From: Paenibacillus mangrovi | GTDB taxonomy: Bacteria; Bacillota; Bacilli; Paenibacillales; Paenibacillaceae | NCBI RefSeq assembly: GCF_022898935.1 | Contig: NZ_JALIRP010000001.1 | Location: 744,001 to 808,000 of the forward strand | Reading direction: 5' to 3' | DNA length: 64,000 bases | Shown: piece after piece, positions 8,712-16,858 of the stretch | How the letters are laid out: every line of letters starts with the position of its first letter | Numbering within the stretch: the stretch's first letter is position 1 | The notes under the pieces: model-generated | The model's database searches: none | Seen by the model: the letters and a program-made list of their open reading frames with translations, nothing else | Told to the model about the DNA's origin: nothing | Made by a program: the position numbers and the translations under genes

Positions 8712-9083
8712 ATGAGGATAGGTAATATTACACCAATATTTAGAATTTTTGATGAAAATAAAGCGAAAGAATTCTATCTAGAGTATTTAGGCTTCCATTT
8801 GGATTGGGAACACCGATTTGAGAAAAATATGCCTTTATACATGCAAGTATCCAAGCCTAATCTTACCTTACATTTGACGGAACATTACGGGGATTGCTCT
8901 CCTGGCTCCGCAATTCGCATAGCGACTACAGAGCTAGAGGATTTTCATAGATCATTACTCGATAAGGGCTATCGATATTCCCGACCTGGTATTGAAAAAA
9001 CAGAATGGAATACGAAGGAAGTGTGTTTGATTGATCCGTTTGGAAATAAGCTGTTTTTTTATGAAGAGATAACTGAGAATTAA
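8712..9083 (+). CDS. Glyoxalase/bleomycin-resistance superfamily protein
   Basis: 123 residues, one vicinal-oxygen-chelate fold: ITPIFRIFDENKAKEFYLEY, then LGFHLDWEHRF, LHLTEHYGDCSPG and the C-terminal IDPFGNKLFFYE. The LHLTEHYGD segment is characteristic of Ble-type bleomycin-binding proteins, so drug binding is possible, but many such genes are uncharacterised dioxygenase-fold proteins. It is followed closely by the cupin gene (26 bases). Confidence 0.85.
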   Translation: MRIGNITPIFRIFDENKAKEFYLEYLGFHLDWEHRFEKNMPLYMQVSKPNLTLHLTEHYGDCSPGSAIRIATTELEDFHRSLLDKGYRYSRPGIEKTEWNTKEVCLIDPFGNKLFFYEEITEN

Positions 9084-9109
9084 TATAAAAAAGAAAAGGA
9101 TCATTAATT

Positions 9110-9604
9110 ATGGCTAATATCATTCATGATTCGGTTGTACAGTTTGCTGAACAACTTCAACTGCCTGAGAGAGTGTTTCATATAGATGACCTGCCGTGGG
9201 TTCCTTTTGACAATGGGAATTGCCATTTCAAGCCACTGCGATTCGATTTGAATACGGGGACGTGGACCTATTTATTTAAGATTAAGGGTAATAAGACTCT
9301 AAACAGACATCGACATACAGGCGGATCGGTCATCGGTTATAATCTTCAAGGAAAATGGAGATATGAAGGCCGAAATTGGGTTGCTAGACCCGGAAGCTTC
9401 ATTTTTGAACCCCCTGGTGATATTCATACGTTAATAACAGAAGACGAAGAAGTGATTACGTTATTTATTTTGGGTGGAAGTCTTCAATATTTTGATGAGG
9501 AGAACCAGATCATTGGTCAAGATGATATCTATACGGTATTGAAAAAGTACAAGGATTACTGTGAAGAGCATGGAATTGAATTTCTAGGGGATTTAATGTA
9601 TTAA
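9110..9604 (+). CDS. Cupin, 2,4'-dihydroxyacetophenone dioxygenase-like
   Basis: 164 residues, single cupin domain. Metal-binding motif 1 is NRHRHTGGSVIGYNLQGKW and motif 2 RPGSFIFEPPGDIHTL. The N-terminal DDLPWVPF and C-terminal tail match the DHAP dioxygenase-like/ChrR-cupin family, in which an iron or other divalent metal sits on the His residues. Substrate is not inferable. It probably shares a transcript with the glyoxalase-fold gene upstream and the methyltransferase 52 bases downstream. Confidence 0.8.
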   Translation: MANIIHDSVVQFAEQLQLPERVFHIDDLPWVPFDNGNCHFKPLRFDLNTGTWTYLFKIKGNKTLNRHRHTGGSVIGYNLQGKWRYEGRNWVARPGSFIFEPPGDIHTLITEDEEVITLFILGGSLQYFDEENQIIGQDDIYTVLKKYKDYCEEHGIEFLGDLMY

Positions 9605-9656
9605 GCGATCGATGAATTTTTTTGAACCGGACGGATTATCTTTAAGGGGATAAATA

Positions 9657-10376
9657 ATGAAGATATCAAAAGAGCATGAGTATTTACTCGAAACGGTGAA
9701 AATCTGGTTTAATCATCCTGAGCAAGTATCCCACTATTCAGATGAGTTACTACTTGGACCGACAACGGCTGAAAAATATTTGCTGGACTTATTAGATCGC
9801 GAAGGGACAGTTCTGGATATTGGATGTGGAGGCGGCAGAATAAGTGTTTATCTAGCGAATCAAGGATATCATGTGACAGGGCTTGATGTTAGTAGGGAGT
9901 TACTATCGGTTGCACGAGAATATTCAGAGCGTAATAACCAAAATATTCATTTCGTACAAACAGAAGGAACAAGTTTACCTTTTCCAGATGATGAATTCGA
10001 TGTATTAATTGCGTTTAAGATTTTGTGTTACATACCAACAAGAGAATTACGGAGTGAGGCTTTTAAAGAGTATTTTAGAGTTCTCAAACCTGGCGGTACA
10101 TGCATTATTACTCAACATATTGTACCGGAAGAATACATTGAAGAGGCAAAGGATGAATATTTTCAGAGCCATCCGGCAGCCACTTTTGAGATCATAGAGG
10201 AGGGGGATAATTTCCCCTTAGGCAGCGGCTATGTTCATTGGTTTACACATAGTGACTTGCTGAGTGAAGTAAATAGCACTGACTTTGTTCTTGATATTTT
10301 TGAAAGTGACGTTAACTATGGCGATACAGGTCATCTCAGGTTAATCATGCTGAGGAAACCACAATCCGCACTATGA
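9657..10376 (+). CDS. Class I SAM-dependent methyltransferase
   Basis: 239 residues. Motif I VLDIGCGGGRISVYLANQG lies at about 51-69, followed by VTGLDVSRELLSVAREYSER, PFPDDEFDVLIAFKIL and the LKPGGTCIITQH post-motif. It is a UbiE/Methyltransf_11-type enzyme of unknown substrate. ATG 9657 follows AAGGGGA. The next start codon (10417) is 40 bases after its stop, so it likely belongs to the same transcript as the HIT gene. Confidence 0.85.
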   Translation: MKISKEHEYLLETVKIWFNHPEQVSHYSDELLLGPTTAEKYLLDLLDREGTVLDIGCGGGRISVYLANQGYHVTGLDVSRELLSVAREYSERNNQNIHFVQTEGTSLPFPDDEFDVLIAFKILCYIPTRELRSEAFKEYFRVLKPGGTCIITQHIVPEEYIEEAKDEYFQSHPAATFEIIEEGDNFPLGSGYVHWFTHSDLLSEVNSTDFVLDIFESDVNYGDTGHLRLIMLRKPQSAL

Positions 10377-10416
10377 TATGTTATATTATGTAAATCGAGA
10401 AACACAGGAGGTTATG

Positions 10417-10749
10417 ATGACCCACGATTTTTATTGTGATGAAGTTCTGAATGGGCATACGCAAGTCAAAAAGGTGATGGAGACTGAAAATGTATTAGCT
10501 TATCATCACACTCGACCTTCCTACGAACATCATATTGTCGTTATTCCTAAAATCCATGTCCAATCTTTGATTTCGGATGAAAAGGAAAATGATGAAAGTC
10601 TTTTATTAGAATTAATGAAAGTAATAAAAAAAATTGCGGCAGAAATGACAGCCACGACAGGAGCTGCGAAAATAATTACAAATTTAGGAGAGTATCAGGA
10701 TTCTAAGCATTTTCACTGGCATGTTGTAAGCGGCAAGAAGATAAGGTAA
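10417..10749 (+). CDS. HIT-family (histidine triad) hydrolase
   Basis: 110 residues with the signature HFHWH at residues 98-102 and AYHHTRPSYEHHIVVIPKIH at about 28-47. HIT proteins hydrolyse nucleoside phosphoramidates or dinucleoside polyphosphates through the central His. ATG 10417 directly follows AGGAGG (10406-10411), and MTHDFYC is the usual start of this subfamily; the longer frame from ATG 10378 would encode the ribosome site. Confidence 0.85.
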   Translation: MTHDFYCDEVLNGHTQVKKVMETENVLAYHHTRPSYEHHIVVIPKIHVQSLISDEKENDESLLLELMKVIKKIAAEMTATTGAAKIITNLGEYQDSKHFHWHVVSGKKIR

Positions 10750-10886
10750 CTTGCACTCGGCTCCTGAAGGAGTCTTTTGTCGTTAGAACACCGTACTGAA
10801 AATGATCGTTCTAAGAGAAAGATCCAGAAACATCGTATTTCTTGAATTGTAAGCGTGATTCGTGCACTATTTAAAGGGAGGGGATC

Positions 10887-10916
10887 ATGGCGGAGTATAC
10901 AACTCACATATCCTAG
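10887..10916 (+). other. Orphan ribosome site and start codon
   Basis: AAAGGGAGGGGATC precedes ATG 10887, which opens only nine codons (MAEYTTHIS) before TAG. In the 215 bases between the HIT and DUF1801 genes I see nothing else. It may be the 5' stub of a deleted gene. Confidence 0.3.
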
Positions 10917-10964
10917 CCGGATTCCGGTACATTCGATACTAAAGCAAAAGGAGATTTTTGACCC

Positions 10965-11387
10965 ATGTATGAACTAAAGACCAAAGAAACGGATAATAGT
11001 GTTATTGAATTTATTGAGAATGTTGAAAGCCCCAAGAAACGTGAAGACGCGTACCAGCTTTTAGACATTTTTACAGAGACGACGGGTTATGAAGCGAAGA
11101 TGTGGGGACCTAGCATTATTGGCTTTGGAGCCTATCATTACAAATATGAATCGGGTCACGAAGGCGATGCACCGCTGGTTGGCTTTTCACCTCGTAAAGC
11201 AAAGATCAGTTTATATTTTGCGCCAGGTGAGACGAAACGGGAGGAATTGTTAAAGGATTTTGGAAAACACACAACAGGAAAGGGCTGTGTATACATCAAC
11301 AAAGTAGCAGATATTGATGTTGAAGTTTTAAAAGCATTGATAACTCAATCAGTTACGTTTTTGAAAGAGATGTATCCAAATCAATGA
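10965..11387 (+). CDS. DUF1801-family protein
   Basis: 140 residues: a YdhG-like alpha/beta domain with EDAYQLLDIFTETTGYEAKM, then MWGPSIIGFGAYHYKY and FSPRKAKISLYF, which are hallmarks of the DUF1801 (iron chaperone/YdhG-like) family. The C-terminal half holds GKGCVYINKVADID followed by a final helix. The molecular role of the family is not settled. Preceded by AAGGAG. Confidence 0.85.
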   Translation: MYELKTKETDNSVIEFIENVESPKKREDAYQLLDIFTETTGYEAKMWGPSIIGFGAYHYKYESGHEGDAPLVGFSPRKAKISLYFAPGETKREELLKDFGKHTTGKGCVYINKVADIDVEVLKALITQSVTFLKEMYPNQ

Positions 11388-11454
11388 AAACAGTGAAGAA
11401 ATAACATGATGAACGCTTGTCCGCAAATTTAAAAATCAACGAGAGTATGTAAAT

Positions 11455-11490
11455 CCCACCCGAAGATGAAATATCCGAAGGTGGGTTTTT
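11455..11490 (+). terminator. Rho-independent terminator
   Basis: CCCACC (11455-11460) pairs with GGTGGG (11480-11485), extended by inner CGAAG/CCGAAG-type pairs, and is followed by TTTTT. Confidence 0.75.
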
Positions 11491-11559
11491 GTGTATGTAA
11501 CAGGTCATTACTTTATGCATCGATCATTGAACTTGAAAAGAGTCCCATTGGAGGTAAAC

Positions 11560-12039
11560 ATGAATCATATCAAAGCCGTTCTGTTTGATCTGGATAACAC
11601 GATTTTGGATCGAACCCGTACGTTTGACCGTTTTACAAATTTATTCATTCAAAATTATTTTCAGAACATGGAGTCGACTCAGGATATCTTCAACAGAATT
11701 ATCGAGTTGGATCAGGATGGGTATAAGGACACGTTAATCCAGCACGGGAAAATCAATCAGCTCGGAATAAGGGACGATTTTGATCTGATTATCGTATCAG
11801 AGGAAGCGGGGATCAAAAAGCCTGATCCGGGAATATTCAACATGGCTCTGGAAAAGCTGCAGCTGGAGCCTAAAGAATGCATCTTCGTAGGCGATCATCC
11901 TGTGAATGATATTGAAGGAGCGGCAAAAGCGGGGATGGAAACGATCTGGATTCAAGTGAATCAGCCATGGAGAGATGAAATTACAGCAAAACCGTTACAT
12001 TCCATACGGAAAGTCGGCGAATTGCTGGAGATCTTGTGA
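11560..12039 (+). pseudogene. HAD phosphatase (YjjG-like) with an internal in-frame deletion
   Basis: 159 residues against roughly 230 for this HAD subfamily. Motif I is intact (VLFDLDNTILDR), as are motif III (GIKKPDPGIF) and motif IV (FVGDHPVNDIEGA). Between DQDGYKDTLIQ and HGKINQLGIRDDFDLI about 70-75 residues are missing, covering much of the cap and motif II (the Ser/Thr-Asn-Gly strand); the residual HGK corresponds to the end of that motif. The frame is intact and the start has a good GGAGG, so a protein may be made but is unlikely to be an active phosphatase. Confidence 0.65.
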
Positions 12040-12061
12040 AAGGGAAGTTCAACAAACATTT

Positions 12062-12088
12062 TTGACACCCGAAGTGATTATATATAAT
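12062..12088 (+). promoter_or_regulatory. Sigma-A promoter
   Basis: TTGACA (12062-12067) and TATAAT (12083-12088) are both consensus with a short 15-base spacer. It drives the small membrane protein and RDD genes. Confidence 0.65.
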
Positions 12089-12115
12089 AGGAAAATTCAG
12101 ATATGGAGGTATGGA

Positions 12116-12337
12116 TTGAAAAAAGGGATTTTTGCCATTTTCGGTGCTCTTATTATTCTTGCCGTTTCGTTTTATCAATTATGGTCCATCGATCAGCCCA
12201 AAGTGGGGCCGGTTGGTGATGGAATCATTCCCGATTATGCCTATACCTCAATTTATATCGGAATATATGTAGGAGCCGGCAGTTTTATCCTTGGAGTTCT
12301 TCATATCATACTCGAAAGCATGAAAAATAAAAAATAA
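12116..12337 (+). CDS. Small two-TM membrane protein
   Basis: 73 residues from TTG 12116, five bases after GGAGGT. The N-terminal segment IFAIFGALIILAVSFYQLW and a second segment SIYIGIYVGAGSFILGVLHII are hydrophobic, with an outside-facing loop rich in Pro/Gly (QPKVGPVGDGIIPDYAY). I do not recognise the family. It is 16 bases upstream of the RDD gene and shares its promoter. Confidence 0.6.
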   Translation: MKKGIFAIFGALIILAVSFYQLWSIDQPKVGPVGDGIIPDYAYTSIYIGIYVGAGSFILGVLHIILESMKNKK

Positions 12338-12353
12338 TGGGAAGGAGGGTTAC

Positions 12354-12887
12354 ATGAAACGATCCTTGAGAAGATTATTCGCATATTGGCTTGATTTTGT
12401 ATTTCTCGCCATCATCCTTGTGGGTATCCAGTGGGTCATCTATACCACAACATCAGGGTTCCCTTTCGATGAACTGAACAAGGGCTATCAAATTGAAGCT
12501 TGGGTCTTCTTGTCGATGTCTCTCCCGGTTTGGGCTTATTTCATTTTCTGCGAAAGATTTAAACAGCAAACGATAGGAAAACGCTTATTAAGGCTCAAAG
12601 TAATGAATGAAAAGGGATCCCAAATCACTTTTGCTCAAGCGTTTTTTAGAACGTGGATCCGATTGCTTCCGTGGGAACTGACACATTTGATTATTTTAGT
12701 TCCGACACCCTGGTGGAATATCGAAAAACCAGATCACCCGGCTTTGATTTTGATTCCGAATGCCATGATCGTTGTGTATATAGCGATATTATTGATAAAC
12801 AAAGGAAGAAAAACATTACATGACTATATCACAAAAACAACCGTAGTGGAGTTGCCTAAAAAGGAGATACGTAAGCGTCAAACCTGA
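12354..12887 (+). CDS. RDD-family membrane protein
   Basis: 177 residues with the RDD pattern: RLFAYWLDFVFLAII at the N-terminus (Arg...Asp in TM1), TIGKRLLRLKVMNEKG in the middle and GRKTLHDYITKTTVV at the end. Three to four transmembrane segments are visible. RDD proteins are poorly understood; some act in Na+ or osmolyte transport. It is the second gene of a two-gene unit. Confidence 0.85.
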   Translation: MKRSLRRLFAYWLDFVFLAIILVGIQWVIYTTTSGFPFDELNKGYQIEAWVFLSMSLPVWAYFIFCERFKQQTIGKRLLRLKVMNEKGSQITFAQAFFRTWIRLLPWELTHLIILVPTPWWNIEKPDHPALILIPNAMIVVYIAILLINKGRKTLHDYITKTTVVELPKKEIRKRQT

Positions 12888-13133
12888 CCCATCTTCAACG
12901 CCGAATTGAACCGTGAGAAAATGAAGGCAAGCTTACGCTGCAAGTGCTGCGCGAGCCGGGCAATTCGCGGGAGTCTTCATCAGCACGATGATCGGCATGG
13001 GTTTGGGGTAGCCGACTTGTAGCCGGAAACGGTTGCGCAGAAACGTTTGTACGGGCTTGTTGGGGTCAGTAGACTGTGGTGCTTGGCGGAAAACTTTTGC
13101 TTAAGGGGAGCTTTTTGGACGGAGGAATAAGCA
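12888..13133 (+). other. Intergenic region with a possible coding scrap
   Basis: No intact gene. A short frame ending near 13012 reads ARAGQFAGVFISTMIGMGLG, hydrophobic and glycine-rich as in a membrane protein, and the base composition is more GC-rich than the RDD gene before it. It may be the end of a deleted gene. GGAGGAATAAGCA directly before 13134 is the ribosome site of the response regulator. Confidence 0.3.
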
Positions 13134-13817
13134 ATGACAAATGTACTTGTAGTAGAAGATGATACGAATATGTTGGAAATGATTTTAATGGTTTTAAACC
13201 GTGAAGGATATCGTGTCTGGGGAGCGGTCAACGGCAAAGAGGCGCTTGCGGAAATGGAAAGCTCGCCTGCGGATTTGGTCGTGCTTGATGTCATGATGCC
13301 CATCATGGACGGGTGGAATTTGTGCCGTGAACTACGGCTTTTGAATCCCGAACTGCCGATTATTATGATTACGGCCAAGCACGAGACGAGTCAGAAGGTG
13401 AAGGGGTTCGGCTTAGGCGCCGACGATTATCTGGTCAAGCCTTTCGATCCGCAAGAGCTGGTGGTCCGAATCAAAGCGGTGCTGCGCCGTTACCGGATCG
13501 CAGCCGATAAGAGAGTCGTCTTAGGCAGCTTCAAGCTGGATCGGCTTCGAGGAACCGTTTCGGTCGGCAACGAGAACTGGCATTTACCGCTCAAGGAATT
13601 CGAGCTGCTGTATCTGCTTGCCAGCTATCCCGGCCAAATCTTTTTACGGGAGCAGTTAATCGAAGCGGTATGGGGATTCGACCACGAAGGGGACGAGCGG
13701 ACGGTCGATGTTCATATCAAGCGGCTGCGGGAGCGGTTCGCCGCCTATACCCATCTGTTTCGCATCGTAACGGTTCGCGGTCTCGGATACCGATTGGAGA
13801 CGGAAAGCTATGATTAA
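13134..13817 (+). CDS. OmpR-family response regulator
   Basis: 227 residues. Receiver domain with acidic pocket VVEDD (7-10), phospho-acceptor D52 (VVLDVMMP) and the invariant Lys in YLVKPF near residue 100; C-terminal winged helix with LLYLLASYPGQIFLREQLIE and RTVDVHIKRLRERF, a PhoB/OmpR DNA-binding domain. It overlaps the kinase gene by eight bases. The conserved sequence repeated at 15218 and 16755 is a plausible target for this regulator. Confidence 0.92.
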   Translation: MTNVLVVEDDTNMLEMILMVLNREGYRVWGAVNGKEALAEMESSPADLVVLDVMMPIMDGWNLCRELRLLNPELPIIMITAKHETSQKVKGFGLGADDYLVKPFDPQELVVRIKAVLRRYRIAADKRVVLGSFKLDRLRGTVSVGNENWHLPLKEFELLYLLASYPGQIFLREQLIEAVWGFDHEGDERTVDVHIKRLRERFAAYTHLFRIVTVRGLGYRLETESYD

Positions 13818-15162
13818 GAGCATCAATTTAAAAATTTTATTGATATTTATCGTTGCATTGGCGGTAGGTTTCGGACTCTCCATTCCGATCACCGCGTATT
13901 TGCTCCAAAACCCAATCACGCAATCCATCCGGAACGAGTATGCGATGCGAAGCGGGTTGATCGCGGATGTTTATTCCCGATTGGCGCCAACCGAGCGCGG
14001 CCCTTATCTGAAACAGTTGTCCGAAAAGCAGAAGGTATCCTTATGGGTATACGATCGGAACGGTTTGCGCTACGTTTATGGCCACGCAAGCAATCCCAAT
14101 CTTACGGGCGAGGATATCAATCTCGTCCAGGAAGGTGTCGAAGTCGTGAGGCGCACCTCCGTCCTTCCTATGCCGACGAGCTTGTACATGGGTTTTCCTT
14201 TACAAACAGCGGATGAGCAGTTGACGCTCGTCATTCATCCGGAAAGTGCTAATATGGATTTTGTATTCACCATTATGGGTACTTTCATTTTGATTGCGCT
14301 CACGATCGGCAGCTTCAAATTCGTTCTCTTTACGAGAGTAGTGGTGAAGCCTTTAAAAGCCTTGACGGCGGCAACCAAAAAAGTGGCCAAAGGAGACTAC
14401 AACATCGCCCTTCAGACGAAGAGCAAAGATGAATTGGGCGTCTTGTCGGAACAATTTCAGCAAATGGCCCACGAGCTGAGCCAGATCGAAAGGATGCGTC
14501 AGGAGTTCGTTTCCAACGTGTCCCACGAGCTTCAAACCCCGCTGGCGTCCATTTCGGGTTTTGTCTCCATCCTGCAAAAGGACGGTCTCGATGAAGCCGA
14601 GCAACTGCGCTGTCTGAACATTATCCGGAATGAAAGCATGCGGCTGTCTCGACTCAGCGAGAACATGCTCCGGCTGGCTACGATCGATTCGAACCATTAT
14701 CCCTTCCATCCGGCGCTCGTTCGGCTTGACAGGCAGCTGCGCCGCATTGTCGTAGCCACGGAGCCGCAATGGGCGGCCAAACGCTTGAATATTCACCTCG
14801 AGCTTCCCAAAACGGCGATTCATGCGGATGAAGACCTGCTGAGCCAGGTATGGCTCAATATTTTCAGCAACAGCATCAAATTTACGCCCGAGGGCGGCGA
14901 TATCTCCATTGAACTTCAGTCCGGACATGGTGAAATCGGAGTCGTCTTTCGGGATACGGGAATCGGCATTGCCGAAGAAGACCGCAAACGCGTCTTTGAA
15001 CGGTTTTATATGGCCGATAAATCGCATAACCGCGAGGCGGGGGGGAGCGGGCTTGGACTCGCAATCGTAAAACGCGTTGTCGAATTGCACGACGGCTGGG
15101 TTGAGATAGACATCGCTGCAGGAAAAGGAACGGCGGTAACCGTCTTTCTGCCAGCCATGTAA
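13810..15162 (+). CDS. Sensor histidine kinase (HAMP-HisKA-HATPase)
   Basis: 450 residues. TM1 is at about 8-30, an extracytoplasmic loop of ~120 residues follows, TM2 is at about 152-172, then a HAMP linker, HisKA with phospho-acceptor H239 (VSNVSHELQTP), and the ATPase N box (NIFSNSIKFTP), G1 (DTGIGI) and G2 (GGSGLGLAIV). It pairs with the OmpR-type regulator it overlaps. Genes downstream in the inferred ancestral arrangement include a multicopper oxidase, so a metal, redox or envelope cue is possible, but the signal is not shown by the sequence. Confidence 0.92.
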   Translation: MIKSINLKILLIFIVALAVGFGLSIPITAYLLQNPITQSIRNEYAMRSGLIADVYSRLAPTERGPYLKQLSEKQKVSLWVYDRNGLRYVYGHASNPNLTGEDINLVQEGVEVVRRTSVLPMPTSLYMGFPLQTADEQLTLVIHPESANMDFVFTIMGTFILIALTIGSFKFVLFTRVVVKPLKALTAATKKVAKGDYNIALQTKSKDELGVLSEQFQQMAHELSQIERMRQEFVSNVSHELQTPLASISGFVSILQKDGLDEAEQLRCLNIIRNESMRLSRLSENMLRLATIDSNHYPFHPALVRLDRQLRRIVVATEPQWAAKRLNIHLELPKTAIHADEDLLSQVWLNIFSNSIKFTPEGGDISIELQSGHGEIGVVFRDTGIGIAEEDRKRVFERFYMADKSHNREAGGSGLGLAIVKRVVELHDGWVEIDIAAGKGTAVTVFLPAM

Positions 15163-15193
15163 CACAGTCAAACAATCGAAAATTCGAGTGAGC

Positions 15194-15223
15194 AAAAAGA
15201 TGAACGATCCGTTCATCTTTTTA
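15194..15223 (+). terminator. Rho-independent terminator of the two-component operon
   Basis: AAAAAGATGAAC (15194-15205) and GTTCATCTTTTT (15211-15222) form a perfect 12-bp stem with a five-base loop. A decayed version of this hairpin lies just before 16755, showing that the duplicated unit included it. Confidence 0.85.
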
Positions 15224-15288
15224 CATTTGTTACCATTTAATTCATATTACGTTCACACAGGACGCGTAGTATCGGTTGTGAAATCGGA
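15218..15288 (+). repeat. Duplicated regulatory sequence, copy A
   Basis: 71 bases that align without gaps to 16755-16825 with 12 mismatches by eye (about 83% identity). The best conserved blocks are TTTTTACATTTGTT, CCATTT, ATATTACGTTCA and TAGTATCGGTT. A GAGGAGG ribosome site follows near 15305, as in copy B, but without a good start codon. Confidence 0.8.
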
Positions 15289-15414
15289 ATATGAGATAAA
15301 TTCACGAGGAGGTGAAGTTATATATTCTGTGTGGTGCTTGTTTGATTAAGAAACCTTAATAGGACATCCGGTTGGCACACACCATTTACAAATCATTTGA
15401 AGGAGCGAGACAAA

Positions 15415-16674
15415 ATGAAGAAAAAGGTTGTAAGTTTGTTTGTGGCATCTGCATTACTTCTTAGTTCGGCACTGATTGCTTCAGCTAATGCAGTAGAACC
15501 TGAGAATAGCGCTCTTGCAGCTAAGCCTGCACAGTGTAATGATCCGATCAGCGATACTTACGATGTATCTAAGCTTGTCACAATTCTTGATGAGGATAAA
15601 ATGCCTTGGAATTTTGTTCATATGGATCAATTTCTACCTCATTCTATCATTCAAAAGGGTAGTAAGGTTCATCCGTTTAAAAGGGGTAAAATTGTTGATC
15701 TTAGCACTCTCACCTATAAGTTCAAAGGTGAAACTCGCAAGTTCACGGATTTAATGAAACGCAGTAGAACAAACGGTCTTCTTGTAATCAAAGACGGTAA
15801 GATCGTAAACGAACAGTATTTCAATGGCAACGGTGCCTGCACCCGCTTTACAACTAATTCAATAGCGAAGTCCTACGTTTCTACCCTTGTAGGTATCGCA
15901 GTAGATGAAGGCAAAATTAAGAGTATTGATGACATCATCACCGATTATGTTCCTGAGCTTAAAGGTTCAGGCTACGAGGAGGCGACAATTCGCGATGTCC
16001 TTCAAATGTCTTCAGGGGTAGATTGGGACGAGGATTACAGCAATCAAAATTCGGATATCTGGCGTATGTTTCAGGATGTAGTATTCAATAAGATGCCGTT
16101 TAAAGACTTTATTAAAGACTTGCAAGGCGGCCGACCGCATACGTTCAACTATAAGAGCGTAGATGCTCAGGTTCTTACTTTTCTTGTAGAGAATGTTAAC
16201 ATGAAACCACTGCATGAGGTATTATCCGAAAAGCTCTGGAAACCGCTCGACATGACAAGTGATGCTTACTTGAACCAAGATTTAAACAATAACGATTTGG
16301 GTTTCAGCTTCATCAATGCACCACTTCGTGACTTGGCTAAACTAGGTCAGCTATTTTTGCAAGATGGCAAGTGGAGAGGAAAGCAAATCGTTTCCGCAAA
16401 ATGGGTAAAAGAAGCAACAACACCTGTTGATGCGGATTTACAGCCTAATGTCGCTTACCCTCACTTTGGCTATCAGTATCAGTGGTGGGTTCCGGAAGGA
16501 GCAACATTTGGTCATGAGTTTTCAGCTATGGGATTCAATGGCCAGTATATTTACGTAGACAAAGATGCAAAGGTAGTCATCGCTAAGGTTTCTGCTGATC
16601 CGGAAGATTCAAATGATTACGAAGAAATAACCGCTTTTAGAGAAATTGTAAAAGCGGTATCGAAAAAGCAATAA
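15415..16674 (+). CDS. Secreted serine hydrolase, beta-lactamase class C / NylB-like
   Basis: 419 residues from ATG 15415 (AAGGAGCGAG upstream; the in-frame TTG at 15397 precedes that site). A signal peptide is evident: KKK, a hydrophobic core and cleavage near ASANA. The catalytic SxxK is S149-IAK; the second motif is NYKSVD (Tyr-x-Ser type), and the third region GFNGQYIYVD matches the 6-aminohexanoate-dimer hydrolase/EstB branch rather than true AmpC. It probably hydrolyses amides or esters outside the cell. It is bracketed by the two copies of the duplicated regulatory sequence. Confidence 0.85.
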   Translation: MKKKVVSLFVASALLLSSALIASANAVEPENSALAAKPAQCNDPISDTYDVSKLVTILDEDKMPWNFVHMDQFLPHSIIQKGSKVHPFKRGKIVDLSTLTYKFKGETRKFTDLMKRSRTNGLLVIKDGKIVNEQYFNGNGACTRFTTNSIAKSYVSTLVGIAVDEGKIKSIDDIITDYVPELKGSGYEEATIRDVLQMSSGVDWDEDYSNQNSDIWRMFQDVVFNKMPFKDFIKDLQGGRPHTFNYKSVDAQVLTFLVENVNMKPLHEVLSEKLWKPLDMTSDAYLNQDLNNNDLGFSFINAPLRDLAKLGQLFLQDGKWRGKQIVSAKWVKEATTPVDADLQPNVAYPHFGYQYQWWVPEGATFGHEFSAMGFNGQYIYVDKDAKVVIAKVSADPEDSNDYEEITAFREIVKAVSKKQ

Positions 16675-16681
16675 CATTTGT

Positions 16682-16711
16682 GAACCTCTCTAAAATAGGG
16701 AGGTTCTTTTG
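16682..16711 (+). terminator. Rho-independent terminator
   Basis: GAACCTCTC and GGGAGGTTC pair around AAAATA, with TTTT following. It ends the serine hydrolase transcript. Confidence 0.8.
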
Positions 16712-16754
16712 TGTTCTCACACCGAAGCGAAAAGGTGAACGATTCGTCCGACTT

Positions 16755-16825
16755 TTTTTACATTTGTTCCCATTTGGTTTATATTACGTTCATCTAGAGC
16801 CCGTAGTATCGGTTACGAAATCGGA
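16755..16825 (+). repeat. Duplicated regulatory sequence, copy B
   Basis: Partner of 15218-15288. It leads through GAGGAGG to the ATG of the multicopper oxidase fragment at 16859, so this copy is in the original promoter position. The conserved tandem elements (TTACATTTG, CCATTT, ATTACGTTCA) are the kind bound by OmpR-type regulators. Confidence 0.8.
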
Positions 16826-16858
16826 TTTGGAAAGTTAAATCCAAGAGGAGGTTAGTTA

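Noticed and set aside
14353-15216. A 287-codon minus-strand frame opposite the histidine kinase
   Set aside because: It is a shadow of the kinase coding bias in a GC-richer gene; the sequence has no domain features and lacks a ribosome site.
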